Assembly: GCA_903813345.2 (NCBI GenBank) | Contig: CAIIXF020000007.1 | Span: forward strand, 36,540,759 to 36,604,758 | DNA: 64,000 nt | Direction of reading: 5' to 3' | Origin: Owenia fusiformis | Lineage: Eukaryota > Annelida > Polychaeta > Sabellida > Oweniidae | Shown here: piece by piece, positions 21,940 to 33,249 of the stretch | How positions within the stretch are numbered: position 1 is the stretch's first letter | Layout of the letters: every line of letters starts with the position of its first letter | Program-made: the position numbers and the translations under genes | The notes under the pieces: model-generated | The model's input: the letters and a program-made list of their open reading frames with translations, nothing else | What the model was told of the DNA's origin: nothing | Database searches by the model: none

Positions 21940-22290
21940 GGGTTCCCTGGTTACTTAGTTGGTTACTTGACTGATTGCTTTGTTGGTTGGTTACAAGATT
22001 CGTTGGTTATTTATTTGATTGTTTGCTTGATTGATTTCTTCGTTGTTTAATTGTTTGATTGGCTAGTTGCTTGCTTAGTTAGTGTTTGCTTGTTTAATGT
22101 TTTGTTTGGTTGCTTGATCGGCTACTTGTTTTGTTTGTTCTTAATTACTTGGAAATTTCCTTGGTTGTTATGCTTGATTGCTTGTTTGCTTGTTTGGATA
22201 GTTGGTTGTTCGTTTGCTTTCTTATTTGATTGATTACTTGGTAAGTTGGTTAGTTGTTTGGATAATTGTTTGGTTGCTTACTTACTTGTT
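21940..22290. repeat. Degenerate TTGGTTG/CTTGATTG simple repeat
   Basis: About 350 bp made almost wholly of TTGGTT, TTGATT, TTGCTT and TTGTTT words. The open frame 22051-22233 (Cys/Leu/Phe-rich) is a by-product of this composition and not a gene. Confidence 0.85.
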
Positions 22291-22509
22291 TGTTAGACTT
22301 TTGAGTTAATTTGAATGACCCTCTTTATATTGTATTAACGTATACAAAGTCAAAACGATGATTTTTTAAGTTTTCCATTTACAAATTTAAAAGGTCAACC
22401 GAAAGTTGGATTTCAGTGTCAATATTTCAGATTCGAAATTCTGTACTTTCCCATCCAATTTGTACCAATCTTAATTGTTAGTTCTCACTATTCCTCAAAA
22501 TCCACGACA

Positions 22510-22640
22510 ATAATCAAAAACCAGCACCGTATACTTCATCGTGGATACTATACTTCACCATACTCATACGGTAACATACTCATACGATAACATACTCTAC
22601 CGTACGGTACCGTGATTTCAGAGTGCGGATAAATACTTTA
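22510..22640. repeat. CGGTA-rich degenerate repeat, second copy
   Basis: Repeats of CATACTCATACGGTAA and CATACTCATACGATAA run into CGTACGGTACCGTGATTTCA. The last part is the inverted counterpart of the block edge at 13487. Confidence 0.5.
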
Positions 22641-23119
22641 TGAGAAGTCAGTGAAGCTACACATCCCTTTGGGACAGTATATAACCCCCTTTCCGTACTA
22701 CAACTACAACTCCCGTAAACCTAAGAGTCACATGGGACTGTGATATTCTCTCGATGTTTTATAGGTTTGTTAGCTCAATCGACATAGAAGAATACAAAAG
22801 ACGAGCGAGCTAGACGTCGAGTATCCTGCATTACTGCGATCTTTATATGGTCGATCTTTTACAGTCATTTGTATTTCAGTCGTCATGTGTGTGTTCGGTA
22901 ATGTCATGTATTCTGGGCCTCGTTTTCAGAATAGTTTCTGAGGGCAGATTTTGAATATTTATTTAATAAGTATGAAAGTAATACGGATGTATTAATTTGT
23001 AATTAACATAAAAATATGCCTCCGATCTAGAATCTGTGTTTAGAATAAAATAAAAATGTTTTAAAATTGGATGAAATGTCACTCGTTATCATATGTGACA
23101 AACCTTTCACTCATTCAAA

Positions 23120-23301
23120 AACACATTCTTCTCCTTAAGTTTTGCAACATGGGGTCCACTTATAATTTGAAATCATCAATTTGGTTTTAATTTGTATTAT
23201 ATTGTAATTATTGGACAAAATGAAGGTTCAAAGATTGACAGGTCTGCTGATTTGCTATCAAATGAAATCTTCCGACTGTTACACTTATGAAGGGGAGGTA
23301 T
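23120..23301. mobile_element. MITE, CACTCCC-end family, diverged
   Basis: The left end ACACATTCTTCTCCTTAAGT followed by TTTGCAAC and the right end CACTTATGAAGGGGAGGTAT are recognisable but worn versions of the family ends, at a slightly short spacing. Confidence 0.45.
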
Positions 23302-23309
23302 GTCAGTAC

Positions 23310-25765
23310 TTACAATTTTCGAAAAATACCAAAACTTAATATGGAATGACTTCTTATCTAAATCACATATTTATTTGAATCTTTTCCTATCCGGATTTAG
23401 ATTAATTTTCAAATGTGTTTTTTGTCAATGGTTAAAAATCAGCAAGCCAAAATATCAAATGGAAATTACTTGTCCCTGAATTCCCATATTTACGTAAACA
23501 CATCTCAAATTGGAACGCTGTTAATTAAAACGTAAATAACACATCAGGACATGTATTTGTATTTGCTAATTAGCGTAACATATACTTATTAGCGTTACAT
23601 CCCTGGATGCTCAGTAACAATTAATTGGTGATCAGATATACGGTTATATGTAATCTATCGCAGTTTTTCATATTAATGACAGAGACATTTTGGTTCACAA
23701 GTTTTCAGTTGCAGCAACCTTAGAAGTCGGAGATGCGAATGAGGGCGATATGATTTCTAATTAAAGTTAATATAACAGGGCATGTTCAAAGCTACAAGAT
23801 ATCCAATTTGTTTGTTGAAGCTGATGGGCTTCTGTATTCCTTGCTATAATGAGATACAAATTATGATGAGACATTAGGAATATATGTACATTATTCTAGT
23901 ATAGCAAAATCAACGGATGGCCGTTTTATTAAAAGCCCCGGATGAAGTTTGAAATTTTTTATCCATCTAACTATTATTCATCACGACTTTAAAAAGTTAT
24001 TTGGGATTTTTAAAAGTTGAATCAAAAGAAGCAAGTTTAAATTTTTCGATCGAATACAACACTGTAAGAATACAATACAATAATACAAGTTAAATGTTTA
24101 ATATAAATGTAACTCGCTTTTATTTAAGAGGTAAATAATAAATTATACATACATACAGTACAATACAATAAGAATACAACTGTAAATAACAGATTTATTT
24201 CTACATCCCATCGAATAGATCACAAATAAAAGTTAATGTTATTTCACAGGCTCCGCCGTCCTTGTAATGTCTTTCTTATTCTTAAACAAAATCATTTTTG
24301 AAATACAAAATACATGCCCGGTCATATCTATTTTAATAACATTGTGTAAGACTAGAACGTAAGTCAAAGTGGTTTAAACTTTTCTCGAGGCCTTTAACTT
24401 TCTTGGGCTATTTGGGCTATGCGTCAAACTGTTACTTCACAGTTATAATCATCAACTCAGAAAGCAAATATGACATATGTGTTCAAAACAGAATGTTCCC
24501 AGGTATGTGTTTACGATGTAAATGTATATTTACCTTTTTATGTTGAACCTCGCTGAGTTCTCTTAGATCTTTCCATCACTTTTCCAGATTTATGTGACTC
24601 GCTTACTCATAAAACAGCAAGACAGACGTTTGGTTTGCTTGGAATAGATTTTAAGTTGCACTTTTTAAAACTTCACTTTGATAGTGTTACCGCCTGTGTT
24701 TGATATATGTGTGCGTGTATATCACCTCTAGACCATTTACTGACATATTGCCCCGTTTTCCATTATGAACTCGGAGTACCAGTTAATAAAAAGATACTAG
24801 TATGATATAACTTTGCTGAAGGGAAATATCGTTATAGGAATTTACATATGTTATGTACTGAGTGGTCGATAGCTGACAGTTACGATTTAAACATGATCGA
24901 ATAATGTCCAAAGGAATTGATATGGAAATAAAAAGTTTCCAAATTCAACGTGTCACATTATTTCGATGATCTGGGTTAAAGTGAATGTAAATCTTCTGTC
25001 ATATTTGCGCTACGGCGGCAGCCTGCGGCCGAAACTTCACAAAATCGACACTTGGAAAATCTACATCGTACTGCTTCTCCCGTGCTTCTCCTTGTTATAG
25101 ATTATATTTTTATGCGGCTCATTTTTCTCAATTTTGGAAAGCTTCGGCCATCGTGCAGTTTCCGTAGATCAAATGTGACTGAGGCATAACTTGCAGAGAG
25201 ATAGATCGATCGAGAATCAGAAGCTAATTGAGGGCTATAATGGCCTGTTAAATGCTCTAATTCATTAGTAAATACTAATTAACCAAATCATTGAAGCCTA
25301 ATGATGTTTTGGTATCAATTGATGATACTGATGAAATTAGGAACAACTATGTTTCATTGTTTTATTAGTCGAATTGTTCTTCATAACTTTTTTGAAAAGT
25401 TCTGGTCAAAGACAAAACTTTTTTAGAATAGCTAAAAAAGTTGCTCATAATTGGCATCCGGGAAAAACATTTTCGCACAATTCTAGACACGTAAAATCAA
25501 ACAAGTGCAACTCTGATTATAGCTTGATCTGAATATTTGAAACCTACCCTTTGCATTATTTCAACTTCACTTCTTCAAAAAGAGCTTCGTCGGCAGTTCA
25601 TAACTAGACTCTACGCGCGGGGTATTTGAGACTATACCTAGATATTACCTTTAGGTTAAAATCACTGTAAATTGATTATGTCATACAATAATGGCAGAGG
25701 GAATATTCATATATTACCAAGTGTGAAGTGATAATATGCTGCATCATACACTTTCTGAAATATAA
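23310..25765. other. 2.4 kb without recognisable genes or repeats
   Basis: I find no open frame of note, no array and no clear TIR pair. A minus-strand stretch at about 24535-24580 reads WKDLRELSEVQHKK before a GTAAAT donor, but it lacks an acceptor. Confidence 0.35.
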
Positions 25766-25767
25766 AC

Positions 25768-25962
25768 TACACCCATTCTATAAATTTGGCAACAAGGAGT
25801 TTTCACTTACTAGCATATCAAACTTTTTCATATTTGAATCTTAATTGTGTTACTGAATCACAAAAGTTACATTTTTGATGATTGGTTTAAATCGCAAAAC
25901 ATAAACAGATGATAAGTGATACAAAGGAAGCCCTGATTACCAACATTATGGAGAGAAGTGTA
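25768..25962. mobile_element. MITE, CACTCCC-end family
   Basis: It starts TACACCCATTCTATAAATTT and GGCAAC and ends CATTATGGAGAGAAGTGTA, with TA at both edges. About 195 bp. Confidence 0.6.
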
Positions 25963-26026
25963 AGGAATGGGACAAAATATAGATAAAGACTTCCATATAT
26001 AAGTATTGATCCAGATAATCCAGGCA

Positions 26027-26231
26027 TACTGTATAAGTGATAATTTTGCCTAATCGTTTAATTTACCTATTGCCTAATTTTTGCCAGTTTCGAAAATTAA
26101 ATGTCGAAAATATTATCTTCATAATGTTTTCCAATGATAAGTTTTTTGTCATGAGGAAAATTAAAATTAGACAAAATTTGACCATTCGGCTAATTCACCA
26201 CTCTGATTAAATACCAGAAATATACAGTATA
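26027..26231. mobile_element. MITE with TACTGTATAAG ends, copy 1
   Basis: It begins TACTGTATAAGTGATAATTT and ends ATATACAGTATA. It is about 80% identical by eye to 36983-37192 over its whole length, e.g. both contain TTGCCTAAT and AAAATTAAATGTCGRAAATAT. Two dispersed copies with inverted ends define a MITE family. Confidence 0.75.
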
Positions 26232-26766
26232 AGATAAACGACCCGTCCACTTAAATACAGTAAATAATAACATTTCGTGAAGTGCCCAAAATACCAAATA
26301 TGTATATGGAGCATGAAGCAACTGTGTAATTGATGATACGATTACTGTTTATTAAGAACATAAGTTGAAAGCATTTGTAACAGGTGTTGTTCGTTTTGAT
26401 TATCGAAATCTGGCCCATTTTAGGTCAATTGGTGATAAGTGTAAAAATAAACATTTTTATAAAACATGCTCATCAACTGAACAACATTTAAGAATATTTG
26501 TGTACATAACGAAACCACATGGGCAACAAACAACTTATCTCTAAGTAATGTTCTCTTTACTGATATAGTCCATTGTATAAACAAACAAATCGTAAAAGCC
26601 CTTTAGACTTGTTCGTCCATGCTTTGTTGGATCAAGTCTATTTTTACCTTAACTACAGTAGAAGTCGGAAAGATGTTCAAATATCAAAGAAACCGTCTGG
26701 TTGTTTTTAAATGGCCAATATTTGAAGAGGAGTGAAAAATGAAGGCTGAAATTATGTTGTGTTTTG

Positions 26767-27240
26767 GTAAGGTTTGGGAAAGATCGGGCAAGTCTTGGGT
26801 TAGATCGGGCAAGTCTCGGGTTAGATCGGGCGAGTCCCGTGTTAGATCGGGCAAGTCTCGGGTTAGATCGGGCAAGTCTCGGGTTAGATCGGGCGAATCT
26901 CGTGTTAGATCGGGCAAGTCTCGGGTTAGATCGGGCAAGTCTTGGGTAAGATTGGGCAATATTCGGTTAAGATCGGATAGGATGCGGGTTAGATCGGGTA
27001 AAATTTTGATAAGATTGGGTTAGATTCCTTCCTTCAAGATCGGTCCTTCACTGCTTTCATAGCAGATCATGTAATGTAATGCAATGAATTACTCTTGGGC
27101 CAAGGATGGTTAGATTCGAGTTAGAACGGGTAAGATTCAATTTAGGTCGGGCAAGATTCGAGTTAGATCAGGGAAGATTCTAGTTAGATCGGGTAAGATT
27201 CGAGTTAGATCGGGTAAGATTTGGGTTAGGTTTGGCGAGA
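26767..27240. repeat. Minisatellite, 21-bp unit GTTAGATCGGGCAAGTCTCGG
   Basis: At least ten near-exact units at 26767-26960, then diverged units, a non-repeat gap (about 27020-27105) and further units of AGTTAGATCGGGTAAGATTCG to 27240. Because 21 is a multiple of three, several frames on both strands stay open and translate as heptad repeats (RSGKSRV, DRASLGL, PDLTRDL). I regard these as artefacts of the period. No start context, splice signal or homologue supports a real protein. Confidence 0.9.
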
Positions 27241-27244
27241 CTTG

Positions 27245-28260
27245 TCATCAGGCAGGATATAGACAATTGAGAGTAGCTAAAATTGTCGAAATGTTACAGG
27301 TAATCATTTTCTTTCAACATTCCATGCTAGTATAGCATATGATTTATTTTACGACAATGCTTTTGCGTTTTAGCAAGGTTTATTTGTCAATAACTTTTTT
27401 GTTTTGATTGTCCAAAGCTTAACAATACTAATGAATTTGATTTCTGCATTTTAATCGTCAATAATTTGCAAATTATGTAAGATATATCATTCTTCTTTTT
27501 CAGATAATAACGCAGATGCGAGTTAGTAGTTACCTGTTTCACCACCAGGTGGCTCGTTCGGATCAGATAGCATGGCGGGTATAGTAGAAAGTTCCCTTTA
27601 ACTTAAATTACATCTGTTTTAGTGGTTCAATTTTCATATAACCCTTATGTATCTAATTGTTCAAATTAAAATATGTCCAGTAAAAAAATGTTATCTGTCC
27701 AATACAAGAAACGATATTTCACTTTTTGTGATTTTGTAACATGGGGTCTATGGGGAATCAACCCGAACTAGAAGTCACATTTTCAAAAATGATAAACAAT
27801 TTTCAAAACCATATTTCTAGACGTACTTTTACATGCAGATTTCAAATATGACATCACTTTGACTGAATTTTGAATATTTAATGACGTAAATCAAGATTAT
27901 ATTAGAGAGATTTCGCACATAAGTGAAAGTACAACTTATACGTATACGTATACTTTAAAGGGTCATGTTGAACTATTATATTTACTTAAATCAATTTCAA
28001 ATTGTACTTAATGGAACATAACTATTCCCGATATAGAAAAGCTCCATCAACTAGAGACTGTGAATGCACTGTCATCTGCACGTGTAGATTATGCACATTA
28101 TAATTAAATGCTTGCTTCCGTGTTCTAGTAGTTGTAGCGTATTATAAACACGATCCTTTAAAGTGAGTCATGATCCTTTAAAGCGAGTCATTACATAAAC
28201 AAGTTGATTATTTCAAATTTTTCATGCTCAGTATAAGTTCAATGAACTTACAAAACGGTA
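27245..28260. other. No feature recognised
   Basis: AT-rich. Only a tandem of AGTGAGTCATGATCCTTTAAAG-like words near 28150-28190 is visible. Confidence 0.35.
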
Positions 28261-28576
28261 TAAATACAGGGTGTCCAATAAATAAGGTGAAAGATATTGT
28301 AACTTTCTTAATATTGCATCAATCTTGATGAAATTTTCAGAGTTTGTAGCCCAAACCTTTTTACCTTTATTCAGTGAATTTAAAGCGTCTTCTATTTGAT
28401 GGCCAGAGTTGTTGGTGCTATAGCAACCAAGACAACAAAAAGGCGGGGCAAGTTTGTTTACGTCACAACTTTCCAAAACATATTTATTCTTTCTGATAAC
28501 CTTATCCATACTTCCAGGTCTATTACTACCACAAATACAACAAATACAATTTAAAAACAGTCCTAAAGTCCCATTG

Positions 28577-28912
28577 TTATGAAAATAAGCATAACATAAT
28601 GTATAGCACAACATTATGTCCATATCTAGCTATACACTTCTTATATGTCTTATGCCTTTTCATCCACACTCTAAACACACTTTCAAACCCATTCTCGCCC
28701 ATTTCCTGAAGTCTTGCTAAGACATGTGATCTGAGTTCATCAGTGCTTCCAAATTTATTTCCTCTCAAGTCACGTTTGAGTTCTGCATATAAGTAAAAGT
28801 CATTGGGTGCAAGGTCTGGGGAATATGGAGGGTGTGCAAGTAGGGGTAGCCCCAGTGCCCTAATAGTTTCACTAGTGAGCACAGCTGTGTGTGAACTCAG
28901 ATCAAATGTCAT
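28577..28912 (-). pseudogene. Mariner-type transposase fragment, minus strand
   Basis: After a junction-derived start, the frame carries SHTAVLT, ALGLPLLAHPPYSPDLAPND, FYLYAELKRDLRG and a tail KKCIARYGH. These are the classic mariner C-terminal features: the HTA region near the second catalytic aspartate, then YSPDLAPNDF with the third, then the C-terminal RxxxCI...GxY-type tail. It holds roughly the last third of a normal protein of about 340 residues. The first part of the gene is replaced by the inverted second copy. Confidence 0.85.
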
Positions 28913-29045
28913 AGCAAGACTTCAGGAAATGGGCAAGAATGGGTTTGAAAGTGTGTTTAGAGAGTGGGTGAATAGGCATAAGAAGTGTATAGCTAGAGAT
29001 GGACATTATGTTGAAGAGTTTATTTTCATAACAATGGGACTTTAG
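28889..29045 (+). pseudogene. Mariner-type transposase tail, plus strand
   Basis: It reads CELRSNVIARLQEMGKNGFE, then a tail with NRHKKCIARDGHYVEEF and a stop at 29043-29045. It is a second, slightly different copy of the same C-terminus as on the minus strand (REWVNRHKK against RVWMKRHKTYKK), in the opposite orientation. It lacks everything before this point. The GHYVE ending is the usual mariner end and is better preserved here than on the minus strand. Confidence 0.8.
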
Positions 29046-29546
29046 GGCTGTTTTTATATTGTATTTGTTGTAGTAATAGACCTGGGAGTATGAATAAAGC
29101 TATCAGAAAAAATAAATATGTTTTGAAAAGTTGTGACGTAAACAAACTTGCCCCGCCTTTTTGTTGTTTCGGTTGCTATAGCAACCACAACTCTGGCCAA
29201 TCAAATAGAAGACGCTTTAAATTCACAGAATAAAGGTAAAAAGGTTTGGGCTACAAACCCTGAAAATTTCATCAAGGTTGGTGCAATATTAAGAAAGTTA
29301 CAATATCTTTCACCTTATTTATTGGACACCCTGTACGTAGATGATAAAGGTATACAGTTGGATCTCCGTATAAAGCTTTACCTACATGTGCGTGGAACAA
29401 TTGACCGCAAATATTTTTTAAAATTAATTGGCTGAGTAGGAACAGTATCCAATCAAATACGTTAACCATCAATTTGAAACACCAATCAAACCAGTAGGTT
29501 CTAGCAATTCCTGGAAACGACCCATTCAGTAGCTCAACATATGACA

Positions 29547-29771
29547 TACAGGGTGTTTCATAACGAGCATCTCCAAAAAGTCAATTTGAGAAGAGATGGG
29601 TCTATAACATATGTACTATATATGAGCCTGTTTTATTCTAGACAAACACATTTGGATCAACTAAACATGCTACAATTCAAGAAAGTACAAATGGCATCCC
29701 TTTGACCTTTATTTATTACAGTCCGAGAAGATCTTTCCTGACGAAAATCCAACATTATGAAACACCTTGTA
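29547..29771. mobile_element. MITE with mariner-type ends TACAGGGTGTTTCATAA
   Basis: The left end TACAGGGTGTTTCATAACGA and the right end TTATGAAACACCTTGTA are inverted repeats bounded by TA. 225 bp and no coding capacity. It lies about 210 bp from the mariner composite and shares only the outer CAGGGTGT, so it is a different subfamily. Confidence 0.8.
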
Positions 29772-29898
29772 CGTTTATTTATAAGTATAAGTATACGTTA
29801 TAAGTTGTACTTTATGTATGTGCGAAATCTCTCTATTAACTCGCATCTAGTCTATTATAGGATATCCAATGATTTTGAGGAATATCATTTTGTCTTCG

Positions 29899-29960
29899 AA
29901 GTGGTATTGATATCTACACGAGAGAGCGAAGCGAACGAGCGCAGATATCAATATCACCGA
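29899..29960. repeat. Imperfect hairpin
   Basis: GTGGTATTGATATCTACACG is mirrored by GCGCAGATATCAATATCACC with a short GAGAGCGAAGCGAAC spacer. It is probably a tiny foldback or stem-loop. Confidence 0.65.
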
Positions 29961-30044
29961 TTAGATCATAGGATGTTCTGACTATCTTTCAATTTACAAA
30001 TTAATAGTAATTAACAAAAGGAGTATATCGTCACAATGCTGTGA

Positions 30045-30612
30045 CTATATCCTCTGCATATTGGTTTTCCGGAGTACTAGTATAGTATATCGTCACAATA
30101 TCCTCTGCATATTTACTTTCCAGAGTACATCGTACTGTCACTATATCCACTATTGGTTTTCCGGAGTATATCGTCACAATATCCTCTGCATATTGGTTTT
30201 CCGGAGTATATCATGCTGTGACTATATCCTCTGCATATTGGTTGTCCGGAGTATATCGTCACGATATCCTCCGAATATTGGTTTTCCGGAGTATATCATG
30301 CTGTGACTATATCCTCCGCATATTGGTTGTCCGGAGTAAATCGTCACGATATTCTCCGAATATTGGTTTTCGGGAGTATATCATGCTGTGACTATATCCT
30401 CCGCATATTGGTTGTCCGGAGTAAATCGTCACGATATTCTCCGAATATTGGTTTTCCGGAGTATATCATGCTGTGACTATATCCTCCGCATATTGGTTGT
30501 CCGGAGTATATCGTCACGATATCCTCCGAATATTGGTTTTCTGGAGTACATCGTGCTGTGACTATATCCTCCGCGTATTGGTTTCCGAAATATACCGTGG
30601 CGATATCCTCTG
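30045..30612. repeat. Dimeric minisatellite, 40 + 45 bp (85-bp higher-order unit)
   Basis: Units start TATTGGTTKTCCGGAGTA. A 45-bp type continues with CATGCTGTGACTATATCCTC and a 40-bp type with CGTCACGATATYCTCC. The two types alternate through most of the array. The edges are more diverged. Open frames over it are repeat artefacts. Confidence 0.9.
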
Positions 30613-30614
30613 GT

Positions 30615-31385
30615 TATTCATTTTGCCAATTGATATTTTTAAATGTTATTATACATTAAGTACACTAAGTGTAGGATACAAGGAGACATTTGCATGTTCT
30701 TGAAAACATCACTTTCGACACTTTGCCCTCTGTACTCTTAGCTGCCACTTTAATGCAGTTGAGAACATCACAATGAATTTAGACTTCAATGGAACTCAAA
30801 AAGTCAAGTATAATACGTTTCAAGATCATTTTATTTAGGCCAATCTGAAGTTAGAATTCGACCCTTTATGTTTATACAATATATTTGTGCAAAACTTTTT
30901 GAACAACCCTTGAATTTTGCGATTTAAAAAAGACATATTTGTTATTATTTTACTAAATATTGTAGTTAATGAACAACAGTTAAGATCCAGACATTTCTTT
31001 CGACAGTCTACAATGCTATCCAATGAAAACTTCTAGATGCCGATATCTTATGGAGGTGAGTGTATATCTTAACGAACTGCCATTTTCATTCGCAGCTTGA
31101 GATAAATAATTGGGAAGACCAAACACAAAAGGGAATATCTTTTTAATCTGTGCTTATAACTAATAAGGCACAAGGGGCAGGTCACTCTTTTTGCTGCAAG
31201 TGATGCTCGCTTGACACGTAATAAGCCATTTTAGAATGATCTGGGATTGATATCTCTCTCCAATGAAAAGCAAACGTTCAGATTGAATTGAGATTTCAAT
31301 TTATCTTCTTATTACGAGATCAACGCAATTTTCCAGCAATTTCATATTTTTGATTTGCATTATATGATTTTGAAGGGGTTATTCA
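30615..31385. other. No gene; a CACTCCC-type right end at 31043-31064
   Basis: CTTATGGAGGTGAGTGTATA matches the family's right terminus. A left end at the usual distance (about 30840) is not recognisable. The rest has no visible feature. Confidence 0.35.
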
Positions 31386-31389
31386 GATC

Positions 31390-31950
31390 GGTCTTAGTAG
31401 GCTCTTGCATTGTATTATATTGTATCTAGTATGGAATTGTATTGCATTGAGCATCGCATTTTGTTTCATATCATAGAGGAATGTATTGCATTGTATTACA
31501 TTGAGAATCGTATTTTATTATACTGCATTGAGTATGGCATTGCATTTTATTGCATTGTCTATCGCATTGTATTATATTGCATCTAGTACGGAATTGTATT
31601 GTACTGCATTGAACATGGTATTCTATTATATTTCATTTAGTAGGTATTGTATTGCACTACACTGAACACCATTTTATATGATATTGCATTGAGAGTGGTA
31701 TCGTATTGTATTGTATTGTATCGTATTGTATTGTATTGTATTACATAGATCATCGTTTTGTATTATATTGCTTTAGATATGGTATTATATTGAATTGCTT
31801 TGTGTATCGCATTGTATTATATTGTATGGTAGTGTACTGTACTGCATTGAGCATAGTGTACGTATTGTCTTATATATCATCGATTATGGTATTGTATCTT
31901 ATTGTATTATTTCAGCATCGTATTGTATTTTATTTCATCGAGCATCGTAT
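31390..31950. repeat. Degenerate TATTGTATTGCAT simple repeat
   Basis: About 560 bp of ATTGTATTGTATT / GCATTGAGCATCG words. The frame 31706-31969 (Ile/Val/Tyr/Leu/Cys only) is an artefact of this composition. Confidence 0.85.
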
Positions 31951-32439
31951 CAGTGGATTTTTTAAATAGGCGAAGGTTAAGAACCATACGGTCATATACA
32001 GAGATATAGTAATAAAAGGAGGTTGGGAGTTCCTGCAATTCTACCCTAAGGTTATTACTTAATTAGTCATACATTTTTCAATTCACCCCTCTATTTTAAT
32101 TCTTCTGTTTATTCTGGCGTAATTTTCATAAAATCAATATAGTTTCATAACTATATGACTTTTTGTAGATTTTATTAATGGAGGATGTCCTCTGAATTGC
32201 AAGTTAACCAAGAAGTAATAGCATTTCTGCAATGACAAATTATACTGACGTGTTACGCAATATTTCTTATAATGGTTAAATCTCTAATGACATATTTTGT
32301 TTGGAAATTGGATTTTTGCAGATTATATTTAGATGGAGAGATTGACGTTTCTCAATATGAACTAACACGGGGATAAGACATATGATTACGCAAACTGAAT
32401 TACCATTTTTCGTCATCCCCGTACAATTGCGCATGCGTA

Positions 32440-32785
32440 CATGTTTCCTCAAAGCAAGGAGGATTGGCTCCCAGGATCGACACTCATACATGTATTTTCC
32501 AACAATGAAAATGTCGAAATGTCGTTATTTTCTGAAATTATAACCGACTATAAAATCAAAATAAACACTTCGAAAGATTCGAACCAATATCTCGGTCATT
32601 TCTTTTGAGTTTTAGAATTTTTTGTTAGGAAATAAGACCAAAAATTCACGATTCAAATGTTGGAGTGAACAAAATGGCGGCTGTTTGAATTCGATATTCT
32701 GTATCAAGACATGCCCATACATATATATGGGACATATCGATGTTGCACTCTGGAACCCAATCCTCCTTGCTCATAGCAAGAGAAA
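32440..32785. mobile_element. Possible inverted-repeat element
   Basis: GCAAGGAGGATTGGCTCCCA at 32454 is mirrored by AACCCAATCCTCCTTGCTCA at 32755, and the flanking ATCGACACTCATACATGTAT is loosely matched by the other arm. The arms are about 45 bp and the spacer about 250 bp. It may be a small foldback. Confidence 0.5.
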
Positions 32786-33065
32786 TTAAAACATGACTTA
32801 GTAGTGAACCAGTGCTAAATCATTTATTGGGGATTTTAACTCTTCCTTTTTTCTTTGATCAGAATTTCGTAACTGTTTTCTTGTGATAATATCTATCTTT
32901 ACGTTTATGAGAATGATGGGTCAATTATACGAAGGTCACTTTGTCTACATGTTTCGAGGCTAACAACTTATGGATTGAAATGCGGCTAATTTTCGCGACT
33001 TTTGCCAAATTTCCTTAGCTATTCACTAGCTACGAGATTAAACTGATTTTCTTTTGTTTCTGTGA

Positions 33066-33243
33066 CAGGCCCGTATCCATCTTTTGCCAAGTGGGGCGGG
33101 GTCGTTTTTTAATCCAGGTGGTTTCTTATTTGATAATTTTTGGCCCAAATCATTTGGAAAGTGCTCACACTAGCGAATGAATTGCATGATATTGAATAAT
33201 ATTTTGACCGGGGGACCCCCCCCCCCCCTACTTGCTATGGAAC
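33066..33243. mobile_element. MITE, CAGGCCC-end family, copy 3
   Basis: It starts ACAGGCCCGTATCCATCTTT and ends in a run of 14 C followed by TACTTGCTATGGAAC. The interior GAATTGCATGATATTG matches the family core AACTGCATGATTTTG in copy 1. The ends are more worn than in copies 1 and 2. Confidence 0.6.
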
Positions 33244-33249
33244 TAAGTG

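Larger units (their letters stand above)
28265..29335. mobile_element. Mariner element rearranged as two head-to-head 3' halves
   Basis: Both outer edges are the same terminus: TACAGGGTGTCCAATAAATA at the left and its reverse complement TATTTATTGGACACCCTGTA at the right, with TA at each edge. The left arm (about 28265-28745, read on minus) and the right arm (about 28900-29335, read on plus) are inverted copies of the same transposase C-terminus and 3' region. The middle (28745-28900) exists once and carries the DDE-region motif HPPYSPDLAPNDF on the minus strand. The N-terminal DNA-binding domain and the first catalytic aspartates are missing, so the unit is non-autonomous. The TA edges around both TIRs suggest it could move, or could have moved, as a unit. 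Confidence 0.85.

Noticed and set aside
22051-22233. Cys/Leu/Phe-rich ORF that looks like a membrane protein
   Set aside because: It is the translation of a degenerate TTGGTT/TTGCTT simple repeat.
26684-27023. Open frames of 61-94 codons encoding heptad repeats
   Set aside because: They exist on both strands and in two plus frames because the minisatellite period is 21 bp. No frame shows codon bias, splice signals or a start context.
31706-31969. 87-codon ORF of Ile/Val/Tyr/Leu/Cys
   Set aside because: Translation of the TATTGTATTGCAT low-complexity tract.
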